Assembly: GCA_946811185.2 (NCBI GenBank)
Contig: OX328101.1
Coordinates: forward strand, 28,938,122-29,002,121
Direction of reading: 5' to 3'
DNA: 64,000 nt
Origin: Hippopus hippopus
Taxonomy: Eukaryota > Mollusca > Bivalvia > Cardiida > Cardiidae
How positions within the stretch are numbered: position 1 is the first letter of the stretch; each line of letters opens with the position of its first letter. Both the position numbers and the translations under genes were made by a program. Positions 1-11,790 of this stretch are shown one piece after another. The notes beneath the pieces are model-generated. The model was not told where the DNA came from. It was given only the letters and a program-made list of their open reading frames with translations, and did no database searches.

Positions 1-970
1 GATAACAGTAAATAAGGTATCAATGTGCACGTCAAATCATTGTATCGAAAGTCAAATAAATTTGTTTCTTTAGTTGAGATTCATTAAACCACTGACAACG
101 GTTGCAACGAGACTGTGTCTCACCGACAGTTCATAAAATTGAGCTCCGTCCAGTGTATGGTTGGATTCCATTCGCTTTGACCCTTTCTGTGCCATTGGCC
201 AAACAGGAGATTTTGCGTATGGCATAGTTCAAAATCAGACTGCACAGAACACGCAACCTGGTCTTGGATCTATACCGTCAGAATGGTTTGTAAAGTTTAT
301 AAGATATTGAAAAAAAAAATATATATATATATTTTTTTTTAGTTTCAGTAGTAGGTAATTCCTGCCGTCGAAAGAGGTCGTGTTTATATATTATTTGGCA
401 TTAAAAGAGTTAAGTATATGTATGGCTGTAAGCTAAAATAGCACTTTTCTTTTTTGGTATTACAGTGTTAGTGTGAGTTGGTATTATGTAATTTGCCGGA
501 AGTAGGAATCTGTTCCCAAAACAAGATATTTATCTTCAGAGTGAAACGACCTCGAGAGCCATTTTTCGCTGGAAAATTTTGACCTTTTATATAATTTTAT
601 CGACAATGTGAGGTTAATTAAATTTTCTTTCATGGAAATGGAGTAACATTTTCTGTTTCTTGAGGCAAGTTGTAGTTTTTGCATTAGAGACTTCTAACCT
701 TTTCAATTTGTGCTTTTGTATAAAAAATACACGCGATATTTGTATATTGTCATTGCCTTGCAGTGTAGAAAACGCATATTCTGGTTTTTTTTTATAGGGG
801 TACTTGATACTCATAACCTTTTTGCTTGAGGGTTCGCATTAAAAATACACAAGCTCTTTTTGAATTTCTGAATGTCGATCAGTGCTTAAAACGCAGATCC
901 AAAATTTTCTTCTAAAAAATATGTTTCCTTTTTTTTTTTGCAATTAATCGAAACTTAATATGTTGTCCGG

Positions 971-1003
<33 letters not shown>

Positions 1004-1763
1004 TTAATCTATTACTTGTTTCTACCAAGGCAAACATGCATCATGAAATTGTTTCAGCTTTAAGAACTACAAGACAGAGTTCCAGTGTATAGCAAGCAAA
1101 ATTTGCCTAATAGAAATCCTCAACTTAAAGATTTGCACACTTTCTCTGCTGGAGAACCGGGGTAATATTCTCTATCTTTCTATGTAGATCAAATTAAGTC
1201 TTTCAAGCATATAAATTCTATCTCTTTCGACGGCTAAAAATACGTCCAATGAAACTCAAGCAGATTATAATGTTTTAGACATTACCAAACAAGCGGAAGA
1301 CACTGACAGACAAAGTAAACACAGACATAAGTAAGCTGTCGCCGTTATATCGCTCAAGTACTATTGAAAGCAACGTAAACCTTATTTCAAACGAACAAGG
1401 TCAATATGAAATTCTGAACGAGAGTGTATGACTTTAACTTAAAACTGAAACGTCGCAGAACGAGGAACAGCTGCAGCCGGTTTCCTTATCATCGCATCAG
1501 TTATATATTCGAAGGGCCATAACTCTATTAATAGTCTACCACTCACAGTGAAAATTGCAGGTGCACCAGTTCTCACTGTAGGTAGGCTATCATTAACATT
1601 TCAGTCAGATTTGTGCAAACTGTAGGGAAGAGGATAAAAATCTGCGTCTACAGACGGACGGACGGACCTAATGAGAGACGGACAGACAGTTTGACCATCT
1701 GATTTCGGCATACTCCACCGTACTTCGTAGTCGGAATTGTGGATATAATATTGCAGGTGATAC
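1..1763. other. Intron of the SLC22-like gene, repeat-rich
   Basis: By the exon model this lies downstream of SLC22 exon 2 on the minus strand, so it is intronic. It holds a degraded family B/C hairpin around 220-290, a (TTA)n microsatellite at 975-1004 and a piece of family C near 1225-1300 recognisable by the words ctctttcgacggct and gaaactcaagc. I saw no further SLC22 exon; the remaining ten or so transmembrane segments must lie left of the window. Confidence 0.5.
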
Positions 1764-1962
1764 CTTTTGTGCAAAAGTAAATTTATAGACACTATCATCA
1801 TAGACCCACTCGGAGCATTTCACGGTGACGTTTTGTGCAGCAACATAATGACATTTGTCATATTTCCCCTTCTCGACCAGAGGTATGGACTCGTTAACCA
1901 AGCGCTCGTGCATCAAGTCTTGAATCGCGTAGGTATCATTATCCAGTCCTTTTATTTTGCAC
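1764..1962 (-). CDS. SLC22-like organic ion transporter, coding exon 2 (large extracellular loop)
   Basis: This exon carries the first extracellular loop of an SLC22 (organic cation/anion/zwitterion) transporter of the major facilitator superfamily. Read on the minus strand it opens after a cag acceptor with one base that completes the Arg codon left by exon 1 and ends at AAG|GTATCA in phase 0. The peptide has the SLC22 hallmark C-S-E-W-V-Y-D followed by a short S-V-Y-K-F-T-F stretch just before the second membrane helix. It also has Cys residues spaced as in the family loop and three N-glycosylation sequons (NDT, NES, NVT). The family moves small organic ions across the plasma membrane; the substrate cannot be told from this loop. 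The frame is open with good splice signals. The gene continues out of the window to the left. Confidence 0.88.
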
Positions 1963-2055
1963 CTGCAAATGTTAATGTATGAAATTATTAAAACCGTAGC
2001 TTTGTACTGTTTAAATGTCATTGTCCAGTCACTTAGCGAATGTAAATGTGTTTAT

Positions 2056-2279
2056 ATCTTTACCAAACAATCCCTGGTTTTCACGACTCTGTGAAAGAAG
2101 CCTTTTGAAAACATTGTAGAAAAAGGAGAAAATGCTGGTAACCAGCATTTTCTCCTTTCCCTACAATGTTTTCTACCCTTCCCAAAACAAATTTCACTTT
2201 TTGAGTCACCTTAATTTTGTCGTCTGCTAATGCTTTCATTTGGAACAGTCTAAAAATTTTTCGTCTGGTAAAGAGTTAA
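2056..2279. repeat. Family A TTAA fold-back element
   Basis: This is a roughly 220-bp non-autonomous element. Outer ends are CTTTACCAAACAATCCC on the left and TCTGGTAAAGAGTTAA on the right. The centre is a palindrome around aatgctggtaaccagcatt flanked by ggagaaa/tttctcc and cattgt/acaatg arms. It is one of at least 25 copies in the window. Confidence 0.85.
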
Positions 2280-2664
2280 TTGTTAAGACATTGCCTTGTA
2301 CTGCGTAAATGTATTTTTAAATCCTTTCACTTTGCACCTTGAACTGCATGGTGTCATCGTCGTTTACTTTTACTTTACACCTAAAAAATAAAAGAAAAAA
2401 ATTCATTAATTAACGCCAAAAAGCGTATACAGTTTAAACAATAGTACACGTCTTTAGCTGCATTAATATCGTTATTGAGCCCTTCTTTTTGCACATGTAT
2501 TTGTCAATGGGAAATAGTAGTCAAACACAATTTAAATTTTTGAGTGACACTTATTTAAACTTTGTTGTTTGGAGAAGAGTTAGTGCTATGTGCAGTGTTA
2601 TAAACTAGTTTCCTTTTTGCACAGGTACTACGTCAATGAATGGTACACAATAGTACATTATGCT

Positions 2665-2865
2665 TCAACTCTTCAGCACCAAATATATACGATCTGTTCT
2701 GTCGTTTTAAAATACAGCCCACTGAAACCTAGAATGATTTTCATCCTGTAGGCTTGACTAAACAAGCGAACGGTATAGATCCACGGTCAGACTGCACCTT
2801 CTGTGCAGTCTGATCTCGATCTTTGCCATACCCAAGGGACACTATTTAAGCCTACGACAGTGAAA
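2665..2865. repeat. Family C fold-back element (diverged)
   Basis: It starts at caactcttcagcaccaaat and has the internal words gaaacctagaatgatttt and ggcttgacta. These are followed by the hairpin shared with family B (cagactgcac...gtgcagtctgatct). It is older than the copy at 50224. Confidence 0.6.
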
Positions 2866-3779
2866 AGATTGATCTTCATATGTATCATTGCCTAGTTTCT
2901 TGTACTTTTCACCTGTAAACGAAAGCCACAGAAGTATAACAGTATAGTAAACTTTGTATTGTTAGGATAAGCCTTAGGCTTGTACATGATAATAATGTAA
3001 TTATGAACCATTGTCCAATGCTTCCATCCTGCACTCAGAATTGTTTTAAGTTTAATCTATGAGGGAAGAACTTTGAAATAAACTTTTAAAAGAATAATAC
3101 TCTTATAAGCATTTATCTGCGAATAATTGTCCTTGTTAGGGTTTTTCATTTTACCTTGAACTTGCAATTGACAATAGTATACATGTAGGTACATTTGCGT
3201 ATATACAGTGCTGTGGCTTGAGGGAATTAAGATAAGACTACAAAAAACGCTTGCAATCTGATCTTTATGTCTTCACTTTGATACTTGATTTTGCGTGATA
3301 CTTTCTGACAAAACAAAACAAAAAAACAAAAAACTGAAGTTGCAATAAGCTTGTAACTTTTTTGTCACCAACTCTCTACCCCTTTCCTGCGACTAAAATT
3401 GCTACTCTGACATAAATAAGCACATTGGTCGAGCAAGGACAAAGACGCTGATGGTGCATCCATTAAGGGTCTGTACTTTTAGAATGGTTTATTTGTACTT
3501 GTTAGTGACTCCAAGGTCAGATCATTATATATAGTTGTATTTTTTTCTCTTAAAAAAGCTTGAAAATGTTTCCTCTCATACCGCCCTAGGGTGGACAAGT
3601 GTAATCCTATCGGGGATTTGTGGGAAAGAACAGACGTTCATGGAACCATTATCGCTCTCAATTCTTTTTATCGTCTCCTTTGAGCAATACATATGATTTA
3701 TTTAGTTCCTAGAAAATTCATCAAAAAAAAAAACAAGCTCGTGGATGTATAAAAGATACAGGGTTGTGTTCGGAAACAG

Positions 3780-3868
3780 GTAGAGAGAGAGAAAGAGAAA
3801 GACACACACACAGACATACAGATATACATACAGAGACAGAGAGACACAGACAAACAGACAGAGAGACA
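3780..3868. repeat. GA/CA-rich simple sequence
   Basis: Purine-rich (GAGA then CACACAGA) low-complexity tract. It produces the Arg/Glu/Thr-His-rich open frame 3764-4036, which is not a gene. Confidence 0.9.
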
Positions 3869-3984
3869 AAAACATACACTGAATTCAGACGTCGTGGGCT
3901 TGTGTGTGTATGGATTGTTGGTTTGTTTTACGTACGAGAAGAACGTATACTATGCAAATGGGTAAAGAATTGTAACTGTGAGAC

Positions 3985-4190
3985 CTGTGTCCGTATTACA
4001 CTACCAGTCTTGAGAATATTCTTAGGTTTTTTCTGAAGAATTTTCTAAATTTAAAAGTAACACAACTTTTGATTGGCTAAACCATTTGGTTTAGCCAATC
4101 AGAAGTTGTGTTACTTTTAAATTTAGAAAAGCTTTGAGAATAAGACTAAGAACGTTCTTAAGAATGGTTGGTAAATATGGACCCTTTGTC
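3985..4190. repeat. Palindromic element with gtgtccgtatt/aaatatggacc ends
   Basis: Inner arms are nearly perfect: tttctaaatttaaaagtaac...gattggctaaacca and tggtttagccaatc...gttacttttaaatttagaaa, meeting at about 4083. The outer ends are looser inverted repeats. Partial relatives follow at 4184-4370, 8240-8310 and 10925-10980. Confidence 0.75.
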
Positions 4191-4598
4191 CGTATTCACC
4201 AACCAGACTTCAGAAAATCGACAGATTAGTCTGATTTTTAAGAACTTCCTAAATTTTAAAGTACGTAACTCATTTTCTGTTTGACTTCACCAAATGGTTC
4301 AGCCAATGAAAAATTGTGTTTTTTTTTTAATCTAGAATAAGACAAAGAATACAATTTAGAACAGTTCCGGCTCTTAGGTGGGAATGTTTTTATCACAACA
4401 GATAATGTCTCGGTCTCTTTTATCTGCTTCTCTTTTAATTTAGGCCTTTACCCGACTAAGAAAAGAGCTTTTGATAACTTAGTTGGAAAAGTGTAAATGC
4501 TGGTAACCGGCATTTCCTCCTTTTACAACGTGTATTTCTCCCTTTCAAAAGGCAATCTAATCATTTAAGGCACACTTGATTTATCATCTACATACACT

Positions 4599-4860
4599 TG
4601 AACCATGCTCTGGCAAAAGGGGGCTTAATGCATCTCCGTAATCCATCATACCAAGAAAGCCATCACATACTTATGGATCCATAATAGCCACTTTTTTTAA
4701 CAACCGACTCAATCATGAGGTAGACTGATCCTTTGACATGCAGAAAATCTACCAATAGCGAAAAGTTTCGGCCCATGTCAGCCTGCGCGGACTGCGCAGG
4801 CTGACCTGGTCGATACTTTTCGCAGATGCATTAAGCCCCCTTTTCACAGAGTATGGCTCA
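4599..4860. repeat. Family D fold-back element
   Basis: The ends are inverted repeats (tgaaccatgctctggcaaaa and tcacagagtatggctca) followed inward by gggggcttaatgcatc. The centre is a GC-rich hairpin (gtcagcctgcgcgg / actgcgcaggctgac). Other copies are at 19611, 34304, 39015, 47538 and the one split by the Tc1 element at 50751. Confidence 0.8.
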
Positions 4861-5072
4861 CTTTTAATTTGGCTCAGTATAAAACTTGGTCTTGAAGAAA
4901 AGAGTTGAGCTTTCTACATAAGCAGTTTGTTTGCATTTGTTGTGACTGTCAGACGTTGGATGTGCGGCTAAACAGCGGAACATCGATTTCATGAACAGAT
5001 TCGAAAATTCATGTCAAAATAAAGACTTTCTTTCGCATAGACATTATTGATATCATGAAAACTTGATGAACC

Positions 5073-5129
<57 letters not shown>

Positions 5130-5159
5130 CATTCATTCATTCATTCATTCATTCATTTA
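5073..5159. repeat. (GATT)n then (ATTC)n microsatellite
   Basis: About fourteen GATT/TGAT units run straight into seven ATTC units. The phase switch inside one tract suggests two expansions of a mutated unit. Confidence 0.95.
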
Positions 5160-5165
5160 TTGTGT

Positions 5166-5455
5166 TGAACGCCGTTTTCAACATTTTTTCAGTAAAATAT
5201 CGCGGCGACCACTGCACATTTGAATGCATTCCTGGAGTTTCTGTTACAAGTTCTTCGCACAATATTCTTCCACAACCACTGGCTGCTTTCTCATGTAACC
5301 GTCGTCGAAACAATAATCAGCGGTGGAAGAGGAATGAATCCTGTCGAAATGACTTTCTTCAATCTTCGAAAAAAAATTTGCCTAGCTGGGCCTCGAACGT
5401 CTCAAGTCCTGTACACTACCGATTACGATACAGGGACTCGGCAGGGCTAAACAGG
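5166..5455 (-). repeat. tRNA-headed SINE, minus strand
   Basis: Read on the minus strand, the tRNA-like head is near 5390-5455 and the 3' tail includes the family word ctgaaa(a)..gttgaaaacggcgtt at 5166-5190. It matches the tail of the SINEs at 48166 and 55405. It is diverged. Confidence 0.65.
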
Positions 5456-5619
5456 ACGGACGGGTATGTTTGGGTCCACACATTTATCTCCCTATTCATG
5501 TGTAGCTTATGATTTCTGTACTTAGTTAAAGCCTATTTTTTTGACATCGATTTGTGAATCAAGTTCTTACATTCTCGATGTTTTTTTGCTGAAAACCTTG
5601 ACCAGTACTCGCGCCATTA

Positions 5620-5720
5620 TGTGGGTAGTTTCAAGGTTTGCCCCCGCTCACCAAGGGATTCGAACCCTGAACCTTTTATAGGGGAGGCCGACGCTCCACT
5701 AATACACCACTGTCTCCCAC
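5620..5720 (-). repeat. tRNA-like SINE head, minus strand
   Basis: On the minus strand it has an A-box-like segment (tggtgtattagtggagcg) and the B-box word gggttcgaatcc. No tail of the common SINE type follows, so it may be a fragment. Confidence 0.5.
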
Positions 5721-5872
5721 AAACCTCTGTATTTGATAGGGTAGAAATACTGTGAGAAAAGGAGAAATGCTTGACAATGAAATGATTCTGAACAATGCAA
5801 TGCACAGTTGATAATTGGAATTCAATAGGGTTTATAAAATGATCACAATATTTTTTGAAAAAATATTGCGTT

Positions 5873-5919
<47 letters not shown>

Positions 5920-5935
5920 TTCATTTATTTATTTT
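5873..5935. repeat. (TTTA)n microsatellite
   Basis: About fifteen TTTA units, interrupted once by TTCA. A TTG and GGT run (5960-6019) follows and gives a spurious poly-Pro/poly-Thr frame on the minus strand. Confidence 0.95.
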
Positions 5936-6175
5936 AATTTTTTCATTTATTTATTTAAGTTGTTGTTGTTGTTGTTCTTATTGGTGTCGGCGTCGGTGGT
6001 GGTGGTGGTGGTGGTGGTTCCATTAATATGAACATAGAAAAGGAGATTATGCTTTCGAAAAAGCTCATCGACTCATTGTCTCTTGGGACTTTGTCTAAGC
6101 TTTCTTCTTTCTTATATGTCTTTGAATTTGCATTCAAACTTCAGCTTGCATTAAAGTTTATTTGTAGATGCACAT

Positions 6176-6378
6176 TTAACTCTTTATCACAAAATTCCGA
6201 ACGTGGGAAATAGTAGGAATTTTGAAAACATTGTGAAAAAGGAGTAAAAAGCTCGTAAAAAGGATTTTCTTCTTTCTCACGTTCAAACAAATTTCAATTT
6301 TTGAGTCACATTTATTTTGTCGTCTGCAACCGCTTTCAGTTTGCGCAGGTCTGGTTTTTAATCGTTTGGCAGAGTTAA
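6176..6378. repeat. Family A TTAA element
   Basis: Bounded by TTAA on both sides (ttaactctttatcacaaaa ... gtttggcagagttaa). The central palindrome has decayed to agctcgtaaaaaggat. An old copy. Confidence 0.75.
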
Positions 6379-6627
6379 ACAGGGTTTCAGAAAACGGTCT
6401 CAATTAGATTAGTATGCCGTAAACCCTTTGCCAGACGACACAATTTTAGACTTCTCTATAATGAAAGTGCGAACGTTGCTCAAATGATCGTATTTGTCAC
6501 TGAAAGAATAGAAAACATTGTAGGAAAAGGGGAAATGTTGTTTACAAATCTGTTGAGTTAGCTACCGGCTTTTGAAGTAATTGCGAGCCGCTAAAATAGT
6601 ATCGTTTAATATATGTTCAACGTGGTA

Positions 6628-6852
6628 TTAACTCTTCACCACACAACAAAATTTTAGCTTCGTCCAAAATGAAAGCATTTGCAGAAGACAAATGTTACTC
6701 AAAACATAAAATTTGCTTTTCAAAGGGGTTTAAAACATCGTAGGAAAAGAAGAAAATGCTGGTTGCCAGCATTTTCTTCTTTTTCTACAATGTTTTCAGA
6801 AGCTTTCTTCCACAGGGTCGTTAGAAATCGTGATTGTGTGGTAAAGTATTAA
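6628..6852. repeat. Family A TTAA element
   Basis: Bounded by TTAA (ttaactcttcaccacacaac ... gtgtggtaaagtattaa). The central palindrome reads aatgctggttgccagcatt. Confidence 0.8.
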
Positions 6853-6863
6853 TGATTCTGCAT

Positions 6864-7092
6864 TTATCCTTTACCAAATTTTACCATACCATCTCGTGAT
6901 TTTTCGATCCTGATGAATAAGACTTTTGAAAACGTTATTGAAAAAAGATGAAAATGTATTTTATCCTTTTCCCCCAATGTTTATATACTTTTACAGACAA
7001 TCACGCCATTTGAACCACATTAATTTGTGGTCTGCAAATGATTTCAGTTTGGACGGATCTGATTTTTTTTTTTTTGTCTAGTAAAGTGTTAA
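6864..7092. repeat. Family A element, decayed
   Basis: Starts tttatcctttaccaaattt and ends gtctagtaaagtgttaa. It lies 12 bases from the previous copy in a head-to-tail cluster. Confidence 0.65.
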
Positions 7093-7942
7093 TGAAGCAA
7101 AAATTAAATGATGCTGATTTTGCATCCAGAATAATTGACTACGGATGAAAAGATGCATTTAGTCCGACGAATTACCATAATTATAAGACAAGCCGATTAT
7201 CGCTAAAAGACGTGCATTCCCTTGAGATTTATTTCTGTGAAGGTTGTCTGTTAGAATAATACAACCATTTACGTGACACGCACTGCGTAAATTACTTTTG
7301 CAGACGGTGAAGATTAAGACCAATCTGCTCAGAACGTGCAATCTGATCCTTTATATGGACTTCCAATATTTAGTGAGATATTTTCAAAGAAAATAACAAC
7401 CTTTAAACGGTTATTTTTTATGAAACAATCGGAAGCGTCTATAATCCCTGTAGCTTCATTAGTGGTACTGCTTACCCTGGTCCTGCTGAGCACAACTCAG
7501 TGCGCTTTTTAGGAAAATGTAGACTAAGATTAACTGCACAAAAACATGCAGTCTTATCCTTGATTCACACTGTAAGATATACCATGGGATATAACATCAA
7601 AAAAGCTCTAGATATCGAGCAGCTTGGTTCTTTAATGCCCTCTTTATTTATGCAGGGCCTACCACTCTTCCAACTTCACCCCCCATAAGCAAACAATCCC
7701 TTGTATTTATGACCAAGAGACGGACAGCAAATAAAAACACTGAGGTGGCAAAAGGAGCAAGTGTTGGTACGTAGTATTTGGTAAATTTCCCACCGGGTTT
7801 TCTGTCCTTTAGGATTCTGCCATGAGGTCATCGTCTACAAATGCTTACACAATTTGGACAAGTTTGAAATTTTTGTCCTGTGGTAAAGGGCTAATGCAAG
7901 CTTCCACGTCTGCAATCCCCTTTACCTTGTCGAGAAATTGAG

Positions 7943-8172
7943 TTTAATCCTTTACCAAACAATGCCAAGTTTGAACGACCTTAAAGAGAAAAGCTTTTGG
8001 AAAACATTGTGGGAAAAGGAGAAAATGCTGGTAACCAGCATTTTCTCCTTTTCCCACAATGTTTTCTACCCTTTCACAAACATATCTAACAATTCAGCGA
8101 AATTGAAAATGACGTCTACAGGTACATTTAATCTTGAAAAAGTCAAAATTATGTCGTCTTGATCAGAGTTAT
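7943..8172. repeat. Family A TTAA element
   Basis: Starts ttaatcctttaccaaacaat. The central hairpin is intact (gtgggaaaaggagaaaatgc and its complement). The right end has drifted (gtcgtcttgatcagagtta). Confidence 0.8.
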
Positions 8173-8387
8173 GAGCGATATATAATGCAAAAGGGTTTTT
8201 TTTTTTTATTATTATTATTATTCTTGGATGAAGAGGATCCGTATTTACCAACCATCCTAAAGGATATTCTTAATCTTAGTCTTAACAATTCTAAATTTGA
8301 AAGTTACTATCCCTTTGGTCGGCTACGGGGTACTTTAAACTGTCTCAACTAGTCGACAGGGTAAAGGGATTGTTTGCTTAGGTCATA

Positions 8388-8603
8388 TCATGGCGGTCAG
8401 TGACACACCCATGTGTTTCCTGGCTTTCTCACACCAGTACTGACACAACTTTCTTTCCAAAGCCACTTACTACTTTTCTCACATGCATCAGAGATGAGAG
8501 GCGAAAAATCGCAGGAAAGAAAGTTCGCCGCAACCAGGTATCGAACCCGCAACTTCCAGGTCACGAGTCAGATACATTGACCACTGAGCTACCCGGCCAG
8601 GCC
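8388..8603 (-). repeat. tRNA-headed SINE, minus strand
   Basis: On the minus strand the head reads ggccgggtagctcagtggtc, an A-box, followed by the B-box gggttcgatacc. The tail contains aactttctttcc...cgccatgatatg and matches the SINEs at 22923 and 53780. The plus-strand open frame 8400-8696 is a reverse reading of this element. Confidence 0.8.
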
Positions 8604-9825
8604 ATCAATCCCCGAAAAGAAATGGCCGAGCTGGTCTCAAGTCCTGTATGCAACCCACTGCGCTTCCGGGCTCGGCGAAAATTTTTCAGACAATAAATCA
8701 AAAGTTGCTCAAATGTTCGAGTTTACTTTTAACATCACAGAAAAATTATGGGGAACAGAGAAAATACTGGTTACAAGTATTTCATGCTTATCCATTTTTT
8801 TTTTCAAAAGGTTTTTTTTTTTGTCAAAGTCGTAAATACTCGGATTTGTTTGGTACGGGTTAAATCCTTACGTCACTAAATTCATAAATAAGAATTTTAT
8901 GGGAAGGTTGAAAATAAAAAAAAAAGAAAATCTTCCGCAAGTGAAGAAGCATTCCTCATTAGCGTCGTTTAAGCAAGCCCGATATCCTTTCCTTAAGGCG
9001 GATGAAATCATCACGATTAAGTGAGGAAAAACCGAAGAAATCGCCATTAGCAAACTAATAAGGCATATATTTGTTTAGGGAGATTCCGTTGTAAAACTAG
9101 CCCACGCCAATTATAGAAAAGGAGGTAGAGAGATGCGCTGGCATCTTAGGAAGTAAACAGAGTATTAAAAACGGCGGTAACAAGCAGCGTCGAACCGATC
9201 AATGGAAATATTTCCGAGTACATTCCGCACCTTTTTCTTTTTTTTTTAATTACTATTAAATTAAGACATCTCTGAAGTATGCAGATTACCTCATACTTCA
9301 TTTCCATATTTCGGGTCTTTCTGCTAAATATGCATCGAGAGAGTTTTCCGTAATCATCATATTAGTGAAAGCTTTAGGGAATTAAACAACGTTCTGGTAT
9401 CTTTTCTGAAACTATTGTCTACCTATTCAACGGCTTACTTCAGTTTCATTGCCCTTCTTTCCATACAGTAGGAAATTGGGCTTTAACTGTTAACAGACAG
9501 TGAGGATCAAAATCAGTCTGCAAAAATATTTAGTCTGATATTAATCCTTACTGTCCGATACTGTATGAAATGATGACCAGAGAAGACGGTTATTTGTATC
9601 AAATGATCTTTGATGACGTCAATTTTCCACTGGGATTCTAAGCATGAAGTTCCATTGCTTGGTTCTTTTGCTTTCCCGTACATACTCACGTTACTCTTTA
9701 ATAACTACAGAAATGAACTTTTTTTATGACAGGTGATACTGCGAACCAATGACTGACCGTTTCTAAAAACACTCTATCCGAAACGATCACATTAACATCA
9801 CAAGCAACATACCACCGGCTTGGCA

Positions 9826-10125
9826 CTATTTCCGCCGAGCCCGGTTTCTCAGTCGGTAACGTACAAAGCATGAACGGGGATCGCTGGTTCTGGTTCCCAG
9901 CTAGGCAAAGATTTATGATTGTCATCACTACAGGATTCTTTCCAATTTCACCGCTAAACATTGTTTCGACGATGATTATATGGGAAATCAGCATGTGGCT
10001 CTAGAAGATTGTGCGAAGTACTGGCTGAAGAAACTTCAAGAAACATCAGAAAGGCATTGACAGGTGCGCTGGCTTCCGCCTTATGACTAAAATAATGTTG
10101 AAAACGTCGTAAAACACTATGCAAA
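9826..10125 (+). repeat. tRNA-headed SINE, plus strand
   Basis: The head is gccgagcccggtttctcagtcgg with a degraded B-box (ctggttctggttccc). The body contains gtttcgacgatgattatat and ctggctgaagaaac. The tail is gactaaaataatgttgaaaa. It belongs to the same family as those at 11497 and 48166. Confidence 0.75.
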
Positions 10126-11002
10126 CAAACAGACAACAGAATATTTCAACACGATATTGAAAGCGCAATAAACATCATACCAACTCTGCGTTTGTACGTT
10201 TATAATGCAAAATGGCAAGCGCCATGTCGAGGACTGACGCATCGCCATTAATTCTTAAGGCAGCCATACCTTTACTTATGACACTTTGAGCGCCCAAAAC
10301 CATATTTCACGTGAAATATGCCTGGTCACAGTCGTTTCAAACTCTGAATGGGGGACCCTGCGCACGAGCTTCATACTCGTGTACTTCATTAACGCCTTCT
10401 AACAGGGCTTAAAATATTACAAGGGAAATTAGTTTTCGTCTAATTCGATTCCTCAAACGCCGAAAATAACATTTATAGACCTTTGATAAGCCTATTGAAA
10501 AAAAGAATTCGTTAATCCCCAAGTGACGGCTATCGGAAAAAACGTCTGTTCGGAATCCTGCAGTATTAGTCCAGCTTCCGACTTATTTCGGGCGCAAATG
10601 AATGCGCTAGCCGTTGACCTTCTTCTTGGTATTGAAGTACCCGAATGAATACATAATAATTTGCGACTGCTTAAAAAAAGTGCATATATGTTTTATCTGC
10701 GGGCCCCTCTGGGCCTGTTTGCGTGTACAGTTATGACAGCAACATACAAGCGTTGCATCCGCTAACCAATACGCCTGGACACTTATTAACACCTGAGAAA
10801 ATGAATAGGTAGAGATAATCCATTTCTCTTACTAAAAAGTAATTTAATATTACTGTAAGCGTAAGCCTATAACCCAGCACTGTATACATGTTTTTTTTTA
10901 AGACACATCGTTTTAAGCAGCAAATGATCCGAATGGTTTAGCCAATCAGAAGTTGTGTTACTTTCAAATTAGGAAATTTTGGAGAAAAAGACGGAAATGC
11001 TT

Positions 11003-11229
11003 TTAACCTTTAGGCTACTAGGCGCGCCTCAAGGACCTTTTGTGCACAGTGTAGATCAAGATCAGTCTGCACAGAACGTGCAGTCTGATCTTGGATCTAC
11101 ATTGTCCTATAAGGAGTACCGTTAAGGAGATCTTTTTCTCAAAAAAAAAAAAAGTTTGAAATAGGAACATTGGGTATCTTAATATCGGCTTTAAGTTTCA
11201 ATTAACTAATTTAGCTGCTTAAGGGTGAA
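11003..11229. repeat. Family B fold-back element
   Basis: Left end ttaacctttaggctacta. Central hairpin gatcagtctgcacagaacg / tgcagtctgatcttgg. The right half reads ctatcggctttaagtttca-like sequence ending agctgcttaagggtgaa. Both ends are drifted. Confidence 0.75.
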
Positions 11230-11496
11230 GAATGGATGGTGAAAACGAACTTAGCTGGTTTCCAGCAGGACTTGACTGTGGCTCTACTGTGCCTTGCCAA
11301 AAGACACAACCATAGCTTCCGCAGTAGGAATCTGAGATTTTCTGATAGCGAATTTAAATTCGTACTTAAAAAGCCACGGCGTTACAAGACGTCCTTTTTA
11401 ATGAGAAATACCTTAGTAAGGGGCGTACGATTTCGTAGATGTAACGTCATTAAAGTCTGATTGTCTGGTTTCGAGTCGACGACTACCATTTTTTAA

Positions 11497-11790
11497 GAAC
11501 CGAGCCCTGGTAGGGCAATCGGTAGCGTACAGGGCTTGCAAAAAGGAAATTGCTAGTTCGAATCCCCAGCTCGGTGATTTTTTACCCAGGATTCATGATA
11601 GTCATTGTGACCGGTTTTATTCCTCTAATCAGTTGATCATTTTTTTTTTACATTGGCTATGCGTGAAAGCAGCCAGTGACTCGGGAAGGTATTGTGCCCA
11701 GTACTGGTAAAATACACTCCGGGAAAGCATGAATAAGAGCACTGGCAGCCGCGAAATTAAAGAAATAATGTTGAAACGGTGTTAAAGGCG
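11497..11790 (+). repeat. tRNA-headed SINE, plus strand
   Basis: Head accgagccctggtagggcaatcgg, B-box tagttcgaatccc. Body gattcatgatagtcattgtga. The tail ends gaaataatgttgaaacggtg. Confidence 0.8.

Noticed and set aside
3764..4036. Open frame of 90 codons rich in Arg, Glu, Thr and His
   Set aside because: It is a reading of a GA/CA simple-sequence tract, with no homology-like features.
5955..6137. Minus-strand frame with poly-Pro and poly-Thr
   Set aside because: Produced by the GGT and GTT microsatellites; no splice or start context.
8400..8696. Plus-strand 98-codon frame
   Set aside because: Antisense reading of a minus-strand SINE.
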